In this document: in pieces, positions 11,090-22,849 of the stretch
How the letters are laid out: each line of letters begins with the position of its first letter
Numbering within the stretch: position 1 is the first letter of the stretch
NCBI GenBank assembly: GCA_003254925.1
Contig: QANZ01007028.1
Location: 86,407 to 150,406, forward strand
From: Chamaecrista fasciculata
Lineage: Eukaryota > Streptophyta > Magnoliopsida > Fabales > Fabaceae
Length of the DNA stretch: 64,000 nt
Direction of reading: 5' to 3'
Made by a program: the position numbers and the translations under genes
Notes under the pieces: generated by a model
Databases searched by the model: none
Told to the model about the DNA's origin: nothing
Seen by the model: the letters and a program-made list of their open reading frames with translations, nothing else

Positions 11090-14000
11090 CTTCTCACTTT
11101 TTACAATAACTTTAATTAAAGAGTTCACTTTTTAAAGTAAATTAATAATTTAATCTCTTAAAAATGATAACTTTTTCAATTTAGTATTTAAAAGTTAAAC
11201 TTACATAATTTAGCATTTCAAAAATATAATTATAATCAATTTGATTTAAAAAAAAAATAATTTTAATTTAATAGAAAATATGATTTCCTAGAATTAATTG
11301 TTGAGTGCAATGTCAACAAAATTTAGAATCACATTATATTTATCATTAAATTGTATAGCACAAACAAGTTATGACCTAACACTTGCCCTACAATAACTAG
11401 TCATTTGCCAACATTGCCCAGCATTGCTAAGCATTGCCTTGATCACCATGGATCACCATGAATATAATCATCATGATAAAAAATCTTAGCACAACCAAAA
11501 GTGTTATTTTGTGCAAAATCTCTTGAAGGTATGAACTAGCTAGAAAAATAAAGTATATGTCTCAAAGAAGGTGCTCAAGAAGTTTCATGAAAAACGAAGC
11601 TATTTTTTATTTTCTAGAATTTCAACAAGGTTTAAAGCAAATTAATTCAAAAACAAATTCTAGAAATTTTGAAAATTGCTGAAATTTTGGTACAAAAGGA
11701 TCTTCATAGTTTTGTTGGCAATTCATATCCATATTTCATGAAAAAAAAAAAATCAAGCTCTAGCTACCAAAATAATACGAAAAGGAAAACTTGTGTCAAT
11801 TGAAAAAATGAATATATATCATCTATTCTTGCTAGCATGAAAACAATTTGTTAAGCTCTCTTTAGGGAGCATCTAATATAATAAGTGCATGCTCAACCGT
11901 CTCCCCACCCATGGGTAACCCCTTATCATGCTTGCCTAACACTCATGGTAGCCAACTAAACTACTAGCTACAAGGGGAATGTCCTATTAGTTAGTATTTT
12001 TAAGGTCAATAAAAAGATAAAATTGATTATAATTAATTCATTTAATTGAATCTTTAAATAACTACTTTTTACGTATAAATTTAATTATCTTGCAATGATT
12101 AAATTGATAAATCTATCATTTTTCAATTGCAAAATCATTCATTTACTTTTACAGGACGATGCAAAGTTAATTTTAGGGGTATAGAATGCAATGGGCCCTG
12201 AGCCAATAAGATTATGACACATAAAAGTGTTATGTAATTTAATGCTGAAAAATAAAAAAAATAATAATTTTTTAACCAATCAAAACTGTGTATGGAGTCA
12301 CATTACTAGTTACATATATACAACTAACCATTCCATGTATCATAATCTTATTGGCTCATGACTCATTGTATCTTATACTTTAAAACAAACTTTGTATCAT
12401 AGTCTAATCATACTTCACGAGACCCTTTATCTCTTCCTTAATGAACTTGATCGATAATCGATAAAAAAAAAAAAAGTAACAACTTGTTAATTTTATTAAA
12501 ACAATAACAAAAACCTTTCATGATATTATGGTTCGTGGAAGTAGTTATATATATATATATATGCGCTTTGCTATCAGCATTTGACTTAATCATCCACTTT
12601 CGTCTTTAATTAATTAATAAAGACAATCAATGGAATCTAAATTAATACAGTTGGTGCATATTATCCAATGCCCTGAAAAAAGCAACTAGTTAACGAAGAG
12701 AGACAAGAACTACACATGGACATTACATTAGTAATAGGATCAATGAGAGCATATATAGGGTGGTCCAGTGTTGCTTGTACGTGGAGAAATCACCAACTAT
12801 CACCAGAAAAAAAATATTCATATATATATATATTTATATATATTAGAAAGTCTGGCTCTAGCATAATGTGTGTGTATATATATAGTGCACAGTCACACTC
12901 ACGTACTCTCATATTTCTATATGCTTATCCATTTGGGTAATGAAGGACAGAGAGGAAGAGTTAGGGCTTCTGAATGTTTTCTTTTTGGAGAGAAAAATTA
13001 TTAAGTAATTTGAATTTTAAAACAATAATAATTGCCATATATATACTTTAATTTGCGATATTTTTCTGATTTTGTTTGCGTTTTAAGTATGGTGAAGAAA
13101 CATGAACATATACATACACACGCACAAGGCTGTCCAATAGTTTGGTCACATTTGGGGTCTTACTTTACAACGTGACTTAATGTGAATATTCATATTATCA
13201 TATACAACCAATTATCGGATATATTAGTTGACTTCTCCATTTTTGCCCCCGTCCAATATATATATGTGTGTGTGTGTGTGAAGTGTGAAATGGTGGTAGT
13301 GGTGAGTGGGGTCTTAAAGGCTAGGATGTAATATAAGGAGGGTGATGGAATATTATATTATATTGCTTTTAATAGAAAGCTTGTTCTTTTTGTTGGTTAC
13401 GCCATGGTAGCTTAGGCCCACCATATATCAATGACCGAAGACATCGTCCTTCTTCATTTAATAGAAAGCCACATTTAATAGTTTGATTTTTTTAAAAAAA
13501 TTACGCAAGAGGTAAATTTTAAAAGAAAATTGTACATTATATATAGCCTTAATCACTTTTTTTTAAGAAAATAAAATTATTCATCAAATTATATAATGTG
13601 AAGTCTCTAGTTCACTAATGCAAACTTTGCTTCTTTAATGCGATGTGGGACATGTCATTCAAATTCAGAAAATTGATGAATAATATTGATTGGATTTTGT
13701 CTATTTCAAACCTGAAATGTGAAACACTAAAACCCCTCCAACCCCCAATATGTCTTGCCATTTTATGGATAAGATCATATGATATTATGGGTTATATTAA
13801 CTAATTATTTATTATAGAATTTCGCAGTTAATTAGTTTCCACTGTTTGAACCTAAAGTTGGTTAACTATAAAAGATATTTCTTTTGCATGCATGGTACTC
13901 TTTAATTTAATCTCACTATAAGAGTAAGTGGGCAAGTAGGTGTGTGGTTTTTCACTGATTGGCTTTTCCTAATAATTAAACTTTTTTTGGAAGCAATTAA

Positions 14001-14394
14001 AGAAGAAGAAAAGTTTGTGATTTTCTGTTTTCACAAAGGAATAAAGTGAAGAAAGGCTTTAGTTCCCAATAATCCAAAGCTTAAGGAACAAGAAAACCAT
14101 ATGCTCCTTTAATTTGCATTGTGAATTATGATGTATATATCTACGTGCTGGTTCTATATATATTATATAGGGCCCAACATATTTATGCATCACATTCACG
14201 TACACGTGTTGTTCTTAAATTTTTGCTTTTACACATGGCCAAATGTCATTGGTTATTTTCTGCATTCTAGATTAGATCAAATCCGATACATTCGTGGATA
14301 TTGCGTAGGCTTAATTATTATCTTTATTTTGTCCGGCCGTCATCAGTTTTATTGATGTGCTTGTTATATAAATGAAGATTAATTTTTACTATAT
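11090..14394. other. Intergenic DNA, mostly unassigned
   Basis: AT-rich with TA and TG microsatellites (for example 12551-12562 and 13256-13280). The interval 11340-11990 is less AT-rich and has runs of short words such as AGCATTGC and GATCACCATG, but no protein or RNA gene could be recognised. One foldback element is listed separately. Confidence 0.5.
12157..12401. mobile_element. Foldback MITE
   Basis: The left arm (about 12157-12228) and right arm (about 12330-12401) are inverted copies sharing GAGCCAATAAGATTATGA and its complement; outer parts GATGCAAAG and CTTTGTATC also pair. No target duplication could be fixed. Non-coding. Confidence 0.7.
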
Positions 14395-15130
14395 GGGTGC
14401 TTTGGTACGCTGTAATCTCAGATGTCATAGTATTTTAGATGTTATGGTATGTGATATTATAGTATAAGATATCTGATATTTATAATATTAATGTTTGGTA
14501 TGACAATAGTAGATGTCTGAGCTATAAGATGCATATGTTTGACACTCTCTTGTGAATAACATCGATTTTCTTTAAATTTCTATGTTTACCCTTATTAACA
14601 TCTTAAAAACATATATTAATATTTTCAAAATGAATATATGATTTAGTCATTAAATTTGAACTGATTTTATATTTTTTGATCCCTAAATTTATACTTATTA
14701 AAACTTTTTTATCCCTAAATTTATATAAAATTTCTTTTTGGTCCCTAAATTTGACCAATGACTAAATTATTAACAAGTGAAATAATTCGATAAATGATTC
14801 ATATATTTTGATTATTCATTAACAAATTAGTTGACTATGCTAGTTCTAAATTTAGGAACCAAATATATAGTAAGTTTTATTAAAAAAACAAATAAACCAA
14901 AAAGAGTAAAATTGGAACTTTGATTGAAAAATGCCCTTGCAAACCATGTCATCTGAGATAACATAGTTTTTGTGTCGACATCAGATCACACCTTTTTTGC
15001 TGTCATCTGATCACAGGGTGTTATCTTGGATATCGACATATGACATCATAACGTTACCAAGCGCCAGATATCCAAGATATCATAATATATAAGATGGCGG
15101 GTATGAGATCACAACATACCAAATGCACCC
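14395..15130. mobile_element. MITE with GGGTGC...GCACCC termini
   Basis: Left end GGGTGCTTTGGTACGCTG pairs with the right end, whose complement reads GGGTGCATTTGGTATGTTG. The flanking bases read TATAT on both sides, allowing a 3- or 5-base target duplication. The middle (about 14640-14940) carries a second set of 'GGTCCCTAAATTT' repeats in both orientations, perhaps an older nested foldback. It is non-coding and probably related to 25041-25630. Confidence 0.75.
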
Positions 15131-18100
15131 TATATTTGAGTTTCTAAATTAAATCCTACCACAGTACCACATATATATTTATGTATATATAGTAATTACG
15201 TATATATAATTTCTTGTTTGATGTAGTGGGCAAACAAGTTGGAATTATTCATCAGATATGATTATTATTATTATTATTATTATTAATAATTTTTTTAAGG
15301 GTGCATATTAGTTTTCATTTTCATTCGCAAATCTGATCGGACTGTCAATTTGTGATCATATCAGTACCATGTTATTTTCTTCAATCTGAAGTTCTGAACC
15401 CGCATACTTGTTTTATGAAAATATGTAGGACGGCAATTTGAAACAAATGATTAATAAGAGACTAATTTGAAATCTACTTCATACAGGAATCAATTTGAGA
15501 TTTTGGCCTAGTATATACTATATACAATGCTACTTATATATATATATATATTATAAGCTCCGAGAAGTGCAGTAGTTAAATATATTTCATATATATATAT
15601 ATATACAATATCCGCAAACTAAGCAAAAGCAACAAGCACATGAAAAAGAAAGCACAAAATAAAACAGAGTCCAAGTTGAGAAAGTAATGATGGATGAGTG
15701 CAACAACACCAGAGAAAGCAAACAAGTTGGGTTCAAATATATATATATAAATACACACACCATAACGCACGTTTTCTCAAAAACCTAGCTACGTACATTA
15801 ATGTAAAATGTTCCATTGAATATAATGTATCATGCATGTCTGGCCACTCAGGGCTCATAAAAATCAACTACGATGAAAAACACAACTTCAGAGATAACTT
15901 ACAAAAAAAATAAAATAGGAAAGAGTCATGTGAAACTCCTCCCACTATCAAATCAGTAAACATTTATATAAAAAGAGTGTAAACTTAACGTGTTAAATTC
16001 AACGATTAAGAACTGATCATGACATATAATATAGTCTTATGGCCTTGTCCGTTGACTTTGTATTGTATATATATGTATGTATATAAGAAGCTTGAGTAGT
16101 GAATGTGAGGGGGTACGAAGAGACAAAGGCTAGTAGCCTAGCCATAATATGTGGGTAGCATTATGAATGAATGGAAGAATAAATCAGAATATGGATATAT
16201 ATATATATATATATATATAGCTAGCAATATTATGAATGAATGAGAGAATAATGAATATGAAAAACAACTATTTGGCCAAAAAGAAAAAAGGAATATGAAC
16301 AACAATTACAGTGCTATTTTTGTGAAAGTGGGGTTTCCGTACAGCCATATATATGGTTTGATCGAGGACCATATATTGTAAAAGGATGGATAATAAAGAG
16401 GAATATCCAAAAGGATTATGGATTTTGATTTTGTTTCAGAATTAGGGATTCCTCGGTCCCACCATTTGCTACGTTTCAGAGATCACGAATCCTTCTTTAC
16501 CCTTCCTTATATATTCATCCACAATTATTCCATATTTACTTCTTTGTACTATCATACAGTACATATCATTTATATATATAGTTCATATATATGAACAATT
16601 TCACTCTTTAAAAAATAGCTCATTCTTTTTTTTTTTTAACTACTACTGTTGGTGTATATATAATTTAGTAATTTAGTAATTTAGTAATTCCTAAAAAAGA
16701 ATAACTAATTAATAAAATATACAAAATTAATTAACATTGGAGGATCATATGCCTTACCTGGTACGTACGGATGCCCCCACCTTGGATTAGGTAAAGGTTT
16801 CTTTTCTTCCCTATTTATGAGGACCAATGTACTTTAATTTGGAGAAGAAAAAAAACATTTTAAAATATTTAATAAAATAAAATGAGATCAAGACAAATTA
16901 AATATAAATAAGGTGAAATATTGGTCCTAAAAATATGGAGTAGATATTAAATTAATCATAAATATTTAATTTGTTTTAGATTATTCACATATGTTTAAAT
17001 TAACAAGTTGTAATTAAAGAAAAAAGAACTCTTCAAAAATAACGTATAATTTTAAATTTATTGTATTAATTAAATTAAACTTAATATGAGATAGATATAA
17101 GTAATTTTACTCATTTAATGATAAAATAAATGAATCACTTTCCAGAAATGATTTAATGACTTCATTTATTAATGACTTCAACTAAATAAAGAAATGACTT
17201 ATCAAACTAATAAGTATCTTTTTTCTTGTAACAAAAAAAAAGTTTATATGAGTTGGATCTCGGAGACTCACCAACGTCAAGACATGTCTCCAGATTTTAT
17301 GAACGCTTATATAAGTACTTATAGATCGCCTACTAATTCATTGTATTTAAACTTAAAATAAAAGTGTAATCGTATTCAATAGTTTGATACCCAAAGTGAA
17401 ACATTATATAATATTATAAAATGTTATAAAAATAATGTATTAAATAGAAGAGTAGAAGGAAAAAAAGATCAAAGATGAAAGTATGAGAAATATGATATGA
17501 TTGGTCAACTTTTTTGGGTGTTTCAAACTCTTGCTTATACCTTCTATTTATACCTTTTATTTATAGAGTTACAAATAGTAATCTCCAACCATGGATTAAT
17601 CACAAAGTATTAGGTATGGTACATTATTCATATTCAATAGCGTTATTTTTAATTAATTAAGAGTTTTGAGATTGTCATTAATTTAAAAATTTTTAGAGTG
17701 TTAAGGATATCCATTTTATTTACAACGTATAAACATATAATACCAATATAAAATAAATAAAATATTTAAAATCCATCCCATATTTTTTGAACCAATTTAA
17801 GTATTTGACCTATAAAATATAAATAATAATAATAGTATAACTATAACGTGTATGAAATTTATCATTCTCAATAGTTATTTTTAACCTTTCGATATATTTT
17901 TTTTAAGAAAAAGATAAATTTAAAAATATTTGAAAATGTGAGAATTTTGAACGTACTATATTAAAAGCTGTGGTTAGATTTTGAAAGTTGCTGTACAAGA
18001 TGAATATATTGAAATCCATATATCATGGACCAAATCTTACAATTGAAATTTGGTGTTACTTTACCTTTCCCTGTTTTTTCCCTTTCTTTTAACTGTCACC

Positions 18101-18584
18101 GAATTTGAACTCTTTTGTCTGTTTCTTTCATTACAAAATGTATCACACATGACAAATAACCAATTCGGATGTGGTGTATAATTTGATTTCTAAGACATTC
18201 AAATGGTATAATTTTTAATTTTTTTTAAAAATTTAATAGTATATATATTCTTTAATCTATAAAAGACTAACAATTAAAATATTTTAATTTTTTAGAGATT
18301 AAATTGTATATTTTGATTTTTTTAAAAGAAATTAATAAATTAACTCAACAGTTTTTCTGAGACTAAAATACTAATTTACACTATATGTATATATATATAT
18401 ATATGAATGTATCAATTGGCAAAGTTAAAAAAATAATTAAAAAAGAAAAAGAGACGGACAAGTTAAAATATGTTCAAAATATTTAAAAGTTCAAGGGGCT
18501 TATAAGTTATAACCATTGTCTCAGACTCTCAGACAAAAGAAAAAAAAAGTCTTATAAGTAGTTCAAAGTTCGGAGAAAATTTGG
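15131..18584. other. Intergenic DNA with microsatellites, no gene seen
   Basis: Holds an (ATT)n run at about 15261-15285, (TA)n runs near 15536-15550, 15588-15604 and 16195-16218, and a threefold 9-base repeat (AATTTAGTA) at about 16662-16688. A segment at 17251-17334 recurs in diverged form at 23829-23911. No coding sequence was recognised. Confidence 0.5.
17251..17334. repeat. Dispersed repeat, copy 1 (possible SINE remnant)
   Basis: Shares AGTTGG.TCTCGG.GACTCAC, ACATG.CTCCAGA and TTATAGAT words, in the same order and spacing, with 23829-23911. The pairing is visible by eye but the family is not certain. Confidence 0.55.
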
Positions 18585-18741
18585 TGTAGTGGCTAGGCGA
18601 GCTACATCATATGGAGATAATCCAAGTTCAATCCCTAGAGTCATTATTGGGTGGGCTCTGGCTATTTCGTCTCTGAGGCCCGAATAGAATTAGTCTTTAC
18701 TTAAACCGTTATACGGATAGACGGGAATACCCATATTTTAA
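18585..18741 (+). mobile_element. tRNA-derived SINE
   Basis: Near the start, GTGTAGTGGCTAGGCGAG resembles a pol III A box. About 35 bases on, AGTTCAATCCC (18625-18635) fits the B-box consensus GWTCRANNC. A non-tRNA body follows, and both ends abut related words (GAGAAAATTTGG before, TGAAAAAATTTGG after) that can be read as the target-site duplication. Size about 155-170 bp is usual for plant SINEs. No tRNA cloverleaf survives, so it is not a functional tRNA gene. Confidence 0.65.
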
Positions 18742-20009
18742 CTGAAAAAATTTGGAGAAGATATTAAATATTAAAAAAAAAAACAATGAAGCCTTCGTTC
18801 AAATCACATATTGCGTTTTAGCGTACTTTGTATATCTTAAAAGTTAAAAGGAATGTAAATATTCTTTGAGATTTTAAAATTATTAAAATATAAATTATAT
18901 AATAGAATATTAGTAACTTTTATTATATATTTTCTAAAATAATTTGAAAAAACACTTGAATCATCAAATAACTGAAGATGTGGGAAGTGGATCTTAAAAT
19001 CAGAGATATAGTGAGTTTTGAAATGTGATAAGGTTGATGTTAAAAATGAAAGCCTGATAACTTAAGTTTTTTTTTTGTGGTTATTTATATGCTCAAATTT
19101 TTATAGTTAACTTAATTGTACCTTAAGATATAATGCTGTTTAAATAGTTAACAGAAAATATGATGTGGTGAGTGATTTTTTTTCTTCTTTATTTTGGTAT
19201 CAATTTATAGTATCTTAAAATTTTCATATTCATGTCAATTATACTTTAAAATTTTTATAGTTTTTGTCAATTGTACTTCAAAAAACATTGCATTCTCAGC
19301 ATTTTTTGTTAACTATTTAAATGACATTAGGTATTAGACTATTGAAATATAATTGAGTCAAATATAAAACTTTCGAAATACAATTGATCATAAAAGAAAA
19401 AAAAACTTAAAAGTACAATTGAGACTTGCATTATAATTTCATCATTTCATGATATCAAAGATGCTTCTCAATAATTTTTATGTAAAATTTTATTTATTAT
19501 ATAGTTCAAAATATGTACAACCAACATATAACATACTATAGATATATATTAGCTTATAATTAACTAAGTAAAAGAATTTATTTCCGACCCATCTTATGTT
19601 TTGTAGTATCTGTACTTCTATTTAATTACTAATTAATTAACAGGAATCTCGATCTGTATGTCCTGATGCTTCATTGATGCATGCAAGTATGCAACTTCCA
19701 AAATCTCCCATTGTTAAATCTTAAAAAGTAAAAAGTGTGGATCGGAAAAAGGAAAAAGGAAAAGGGAAAAAAAAAGTAAAAAGGAAAAAAATTGTTTCTC
19801 AGTAGGACTTAATTGTTAAATTACTGTAAAATTTAATTTATGTGTATAATGATGAATAAATATTTTAGTTACTCGAATACAGTTTGCTACAAGTTTCAAT
19901 GAAGTCCTTAATTTTCACTTGGGTAAATATATCTAAATGCCTCTCTTGCTGCTATTTATTAATTCTTTTTTTTTTCACTACATAACACAGCATACAATAA
20001 TTAAATTAA

Positions 20010-20505
20010 GGTAAAAGATTTGTTGGTGCCCCTAACATTTGATGTCAGTTTCAGTTATGCCCCCCAACGTTTGTTTTGCGTCAGTTATGCCCCCAACATT
20101 TCATATTGTTGTCAATTATACCCTAACGTCTAACTTCGTTAATTAAATTGATGGAAAAAGCTGATGTATTAGCTGACTGGACTAATGGAGACCGTCATTG
20201 AACTTAGAAGATCAAAAAACCTTTCCGACGAGGTTTGTCTTCTCTGACGAACTTTTCGGCGAGATACACGTCGACTCTGACGACTATAAAAACTCTTAAT
20301 ACAAGGTTTTTTGATCTCTTGAGTTCAGTGACAACAACCATTAGCTGAGTCATCAGCTTTTTTGTCAATCTAATTAACGAAGTTAGAAATTAAGGTATAA
20401 TTGACAACAATATAAGACATTAGAAGTATAACTGACATAAAATAAATATTGGGGGTATGACTGAAACTGACCACAAACATTAGGGGAACTAAGAAGTCTT
20501 TCGCC
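20010..20505. mobile_element. Mutator-like foldback MITE with perfect 9-bp target duplication
   Basis: Two long arms (about 20010-20235 and 20300-20505) are inverted copies. The ends read GGTAAAAGATTTGTTGG on the left and, complemented, GGCGAAAGACTTCTTAG on the right. TTAAATTAA occurs at 20001-20009 and again at 20506-20514, a 9-base target duplication as made by Mutator-like transposases. No transposase coding. A one-armed relative lies at 34370-34540. Confidence 0.92.
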
Positions 20506-20514
20506 TTAAATTAA

Positions 20515-22018
20515 TTTTCTTCATCAACTATAAGTCTATAATATTAGTAAAATTCATAATTACACCAAATTTATTATTAAACAGAAAATCAAATTAAGTA
20601 TAGTTATATTTTTTAAAAATGGAATATAATTTTTATTTTACAAAATCATTGATCTAGTTTTACTTTAAAGATTCGGTGAGTTGTTGCACCGTAAATTTTC
20701 ATCGGTGAGCATGTCCGAGAAAGATAGAGAATAACGATAATAACTACCGACCACATGCGGATTTGTCGTTTTTTTTGTTTTTCTATTTTTCCATTTTAGT
20801 CTGAAAGAAAATCATTTCATACTCAGAAGAAGCCAAGAAAGGGAAAGGCCTCAGGTCATGTAATACCACTTTCCCATGACTTTCCAAAAGCCTCAAATAA
20901 TTCCAATTAATAATTAGACTGAGCTACTTCTTCATGGAAGCAAACATATTTTCATGAAGTATGAAAATTAAAAAGTCAGAGAGAAAGCACTGAAATGAAG
21001 GAAAACAGACAAACTGGCTGCATAAACTGAAGTTGATCAGAAGTTAGAAGAGGACTCCTTATAATTTCGAGGAACTATTGAATTTAGAAATCAATTACCG
21101 TTTATGAATAAAAAGAACAATTATTTACTAAAATTATCAATTTATCTTCTTAATTAGTAACATAGGTTTAAGTAATCAACCAAAATCTTAATTGCATGAG
21201 AGCAAAAAGGATTGAGAAACTATATAATTTGGACTAAGATGAGATAGTGTTTCTCATTTGACTGGTTTTATTTCATTATAGTCATAAAATATCACAGGTA
21301 ATACTATGTGTGTTGATTAATTTGTTAAAAGTTGATCTACCGTAATCAAATATTTAGGGCAAAAGTATAATTTTAATTCCTTATCTTTGGGATAAATTGT
21401 AATCTAGTCCTTTATATTTTTTCCTTGCAATTTTGGTCATATATTTTTTTTAAAAGTTTAACTTCTTAGTCCCATCCATTGAATATGGTTATATCTTCCT
21501 CGCTTTGAGTTCAATTAAGATGTATTCGAAGACACGAGTTATTTTTCTATAACTCATTTCTTTGTCAAATCAGGGTTGTCAACAAAAAAAATGTCAAATT
21601 GGACTCCAAACATGGGTCACTCATTTCACAATAAAAAATATAAAGTTAGTTATATCTCCTGTTTAGTCCGATTGCAATGAGTTCGAAGTTATATAGTACT
21701 CTTGATGAGTCAATTTTTTATCCAATTAAAATCATTAGTAAATGAAATCAAATTAAACCTAAAAGTAATTTTTCATAATTTTTCGCTTCTTGATTTTAGA
21801 ACCACTTTCCAGTCAAATAAGAAACACTATCTCATCTTAGTAACATAAGTTTGATTAATGAACTAAAATCTTAAATACAATATGGCCCTCATACAATAAA
21901 AATCTGAGAATAGTACTACACTAATTAACCATAATATTAGCAATCACAATAACAATCCCAAAAATTTTTATGGAGATACAAAAACAGAGTAGAAATCATT
22001 ATCATTGCTTAGTAAATT
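20515..22018. other. Intergenic DNA downstream of the FAF gene
   Basis: The interval 21380-21780 has the interior wording of the Mutator-like foldback family (GGTCATATATTTT, TTAGTCCCATCC, TATATCTCCTGTTTAGTCCGA), probably a diverged copy. A 25-30-base stretch near 21236-21262 (GAGATAGTGTTTCTC) is repeated inverted near 21815-21838, and these may be its ends. No gene. Confidence 0.5.
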
Positions 22019-22849
22019 TCAGGAGATAGCCACCCAAAGAGGCTCTCCCCAATTCATTAACAAGTCATTATTTTCATGCTCCCCACCTTCTTTGCACCTT
22101 CTTGGCCTCTCAATCTCATACTTTTCTCTCCTCATCTCTCTCTCTCCTCCTCCTCCATCTTCTTCTTCAATCTCTTCCTCCTCCTCTACTTCTTCTTCTT
22201 CTTCATTTTTCTCTTCTTCTTCTTCTTCACCATCACTATATTCCCCTTCATTCTCTTCTTCCCTATCAAAGTTGCAATCTTTCAAAAAACAGAGTCGAAG
22301 TCTTCCATGGCTTCTCTCTGCTCTGAAGCAGAGACCACTTGGTGGGACTCTTATAGCTTCAATCACTAGCCGTCCATCTTCCCGGTGCGGCCTCACCCGA
22401 ACACAATTCGACCCGCTTATCGTCGTCAAAGGCGGCGGAAAATCCCGGTTTCTCATTTTCCTACCTCCCAAACACCCTTGTTGACGTGGTGGCTTCACTT
22501 TCTCTTTGTTTCTCGTTGAAGATGAACAGAGCAAATCCTCCATCATCCCATAACCAAATTCACTCTCTACAATGTCACTTCCCGTCTCGTTCCCCAACCT
22601 TTCGGTGCATAATTCAAGACTCTTCTCGCTCATCGCCATTGAATTTCGCTTCAATTGTGGAGGCACGTATGCTGTTTCTCTGTCCAATGGGCCATGGGAG
22701 ACATTATTAGACAGAGCTTGAAGGAAACTCCATCCATGACTCTCTGTTTTTCTCGAGAAAGTGGGATTAATGGCGAGTCTTAGTGTTGTTGATTCTACCA
22801 GCTGAGACTCTAGACATGACTGCAAGCCATGGTGTACAATCGCAGCCAT
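22019..22849 (-). CDS. FANTASTIC FOUR (FAF) family protein
   Basis: Intronless gene of 276 residues. The start chosen is the internal Met at 22849 (MAAIVHHGLQSCLESQLVES), because the 67 codons upstream are a low-complexity Phe/Ile/Leu leader absent from the family. The middle carries YVPPQLKRNSMAMSEKSLE and LGNETGSDIVESE, and the FAF domain follows at about residues 130-195: the FPPPLTTISG core, then VRVRPHREDGRLVIEAIRV and SHGRLRLCFL. The tail from about residue 200 is a long Glu/Asp tract, also typical. FAF proteins are plant-specific and, in Arabidopsis, act in the shoot meristem, where they repress WUSCHEL and limit shoot meristem size. No DNA-binding or enzymatic motif is visible. The antisense strand has open frames only because the acidic tract is built from GAA/GAG repeats. 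Position between the GPI gene and KAPP matches Arabidopsis FAF3. Confidence 0.92.
   Translation of the reverse strand: MAAIVHHGLQSCLESQLVESTTLRLAINPTFSRKTESHGWSFLQALSNNVSHGPLDRETAYVPPQLKRNSMAMSEKSLELCTERLGNETGSDIVESEFGYGMMEDLLCSSSTRNKEKVKPPRQQGCLGGRKMRNRDFPPPLTTISGSNCVRVRPHREDGRLVIEAIRVPPSGLCFRAERSHGRLRLCFLKDCNFDREEENEGEYSDGEEEEEEKNEEEEEVEEEEEIEEEDGGGGEREMRREKYEIERPRRCKEGGEHENNDLLMNWGEPLWVAIS

Noticed and set aside
18585-18650. Functional tRNA gene
   Set aside because: A and B boxes are present but no acceptor or anticodon stem can be formed; a SINE fits better.
22005-22710. Ser-rich and Leu-rich open frames on the plus strand
   Set aside because: They are the antisense of the FAF gene's acidic tract and domain; FAF on the minus strand is clearly the real gene.
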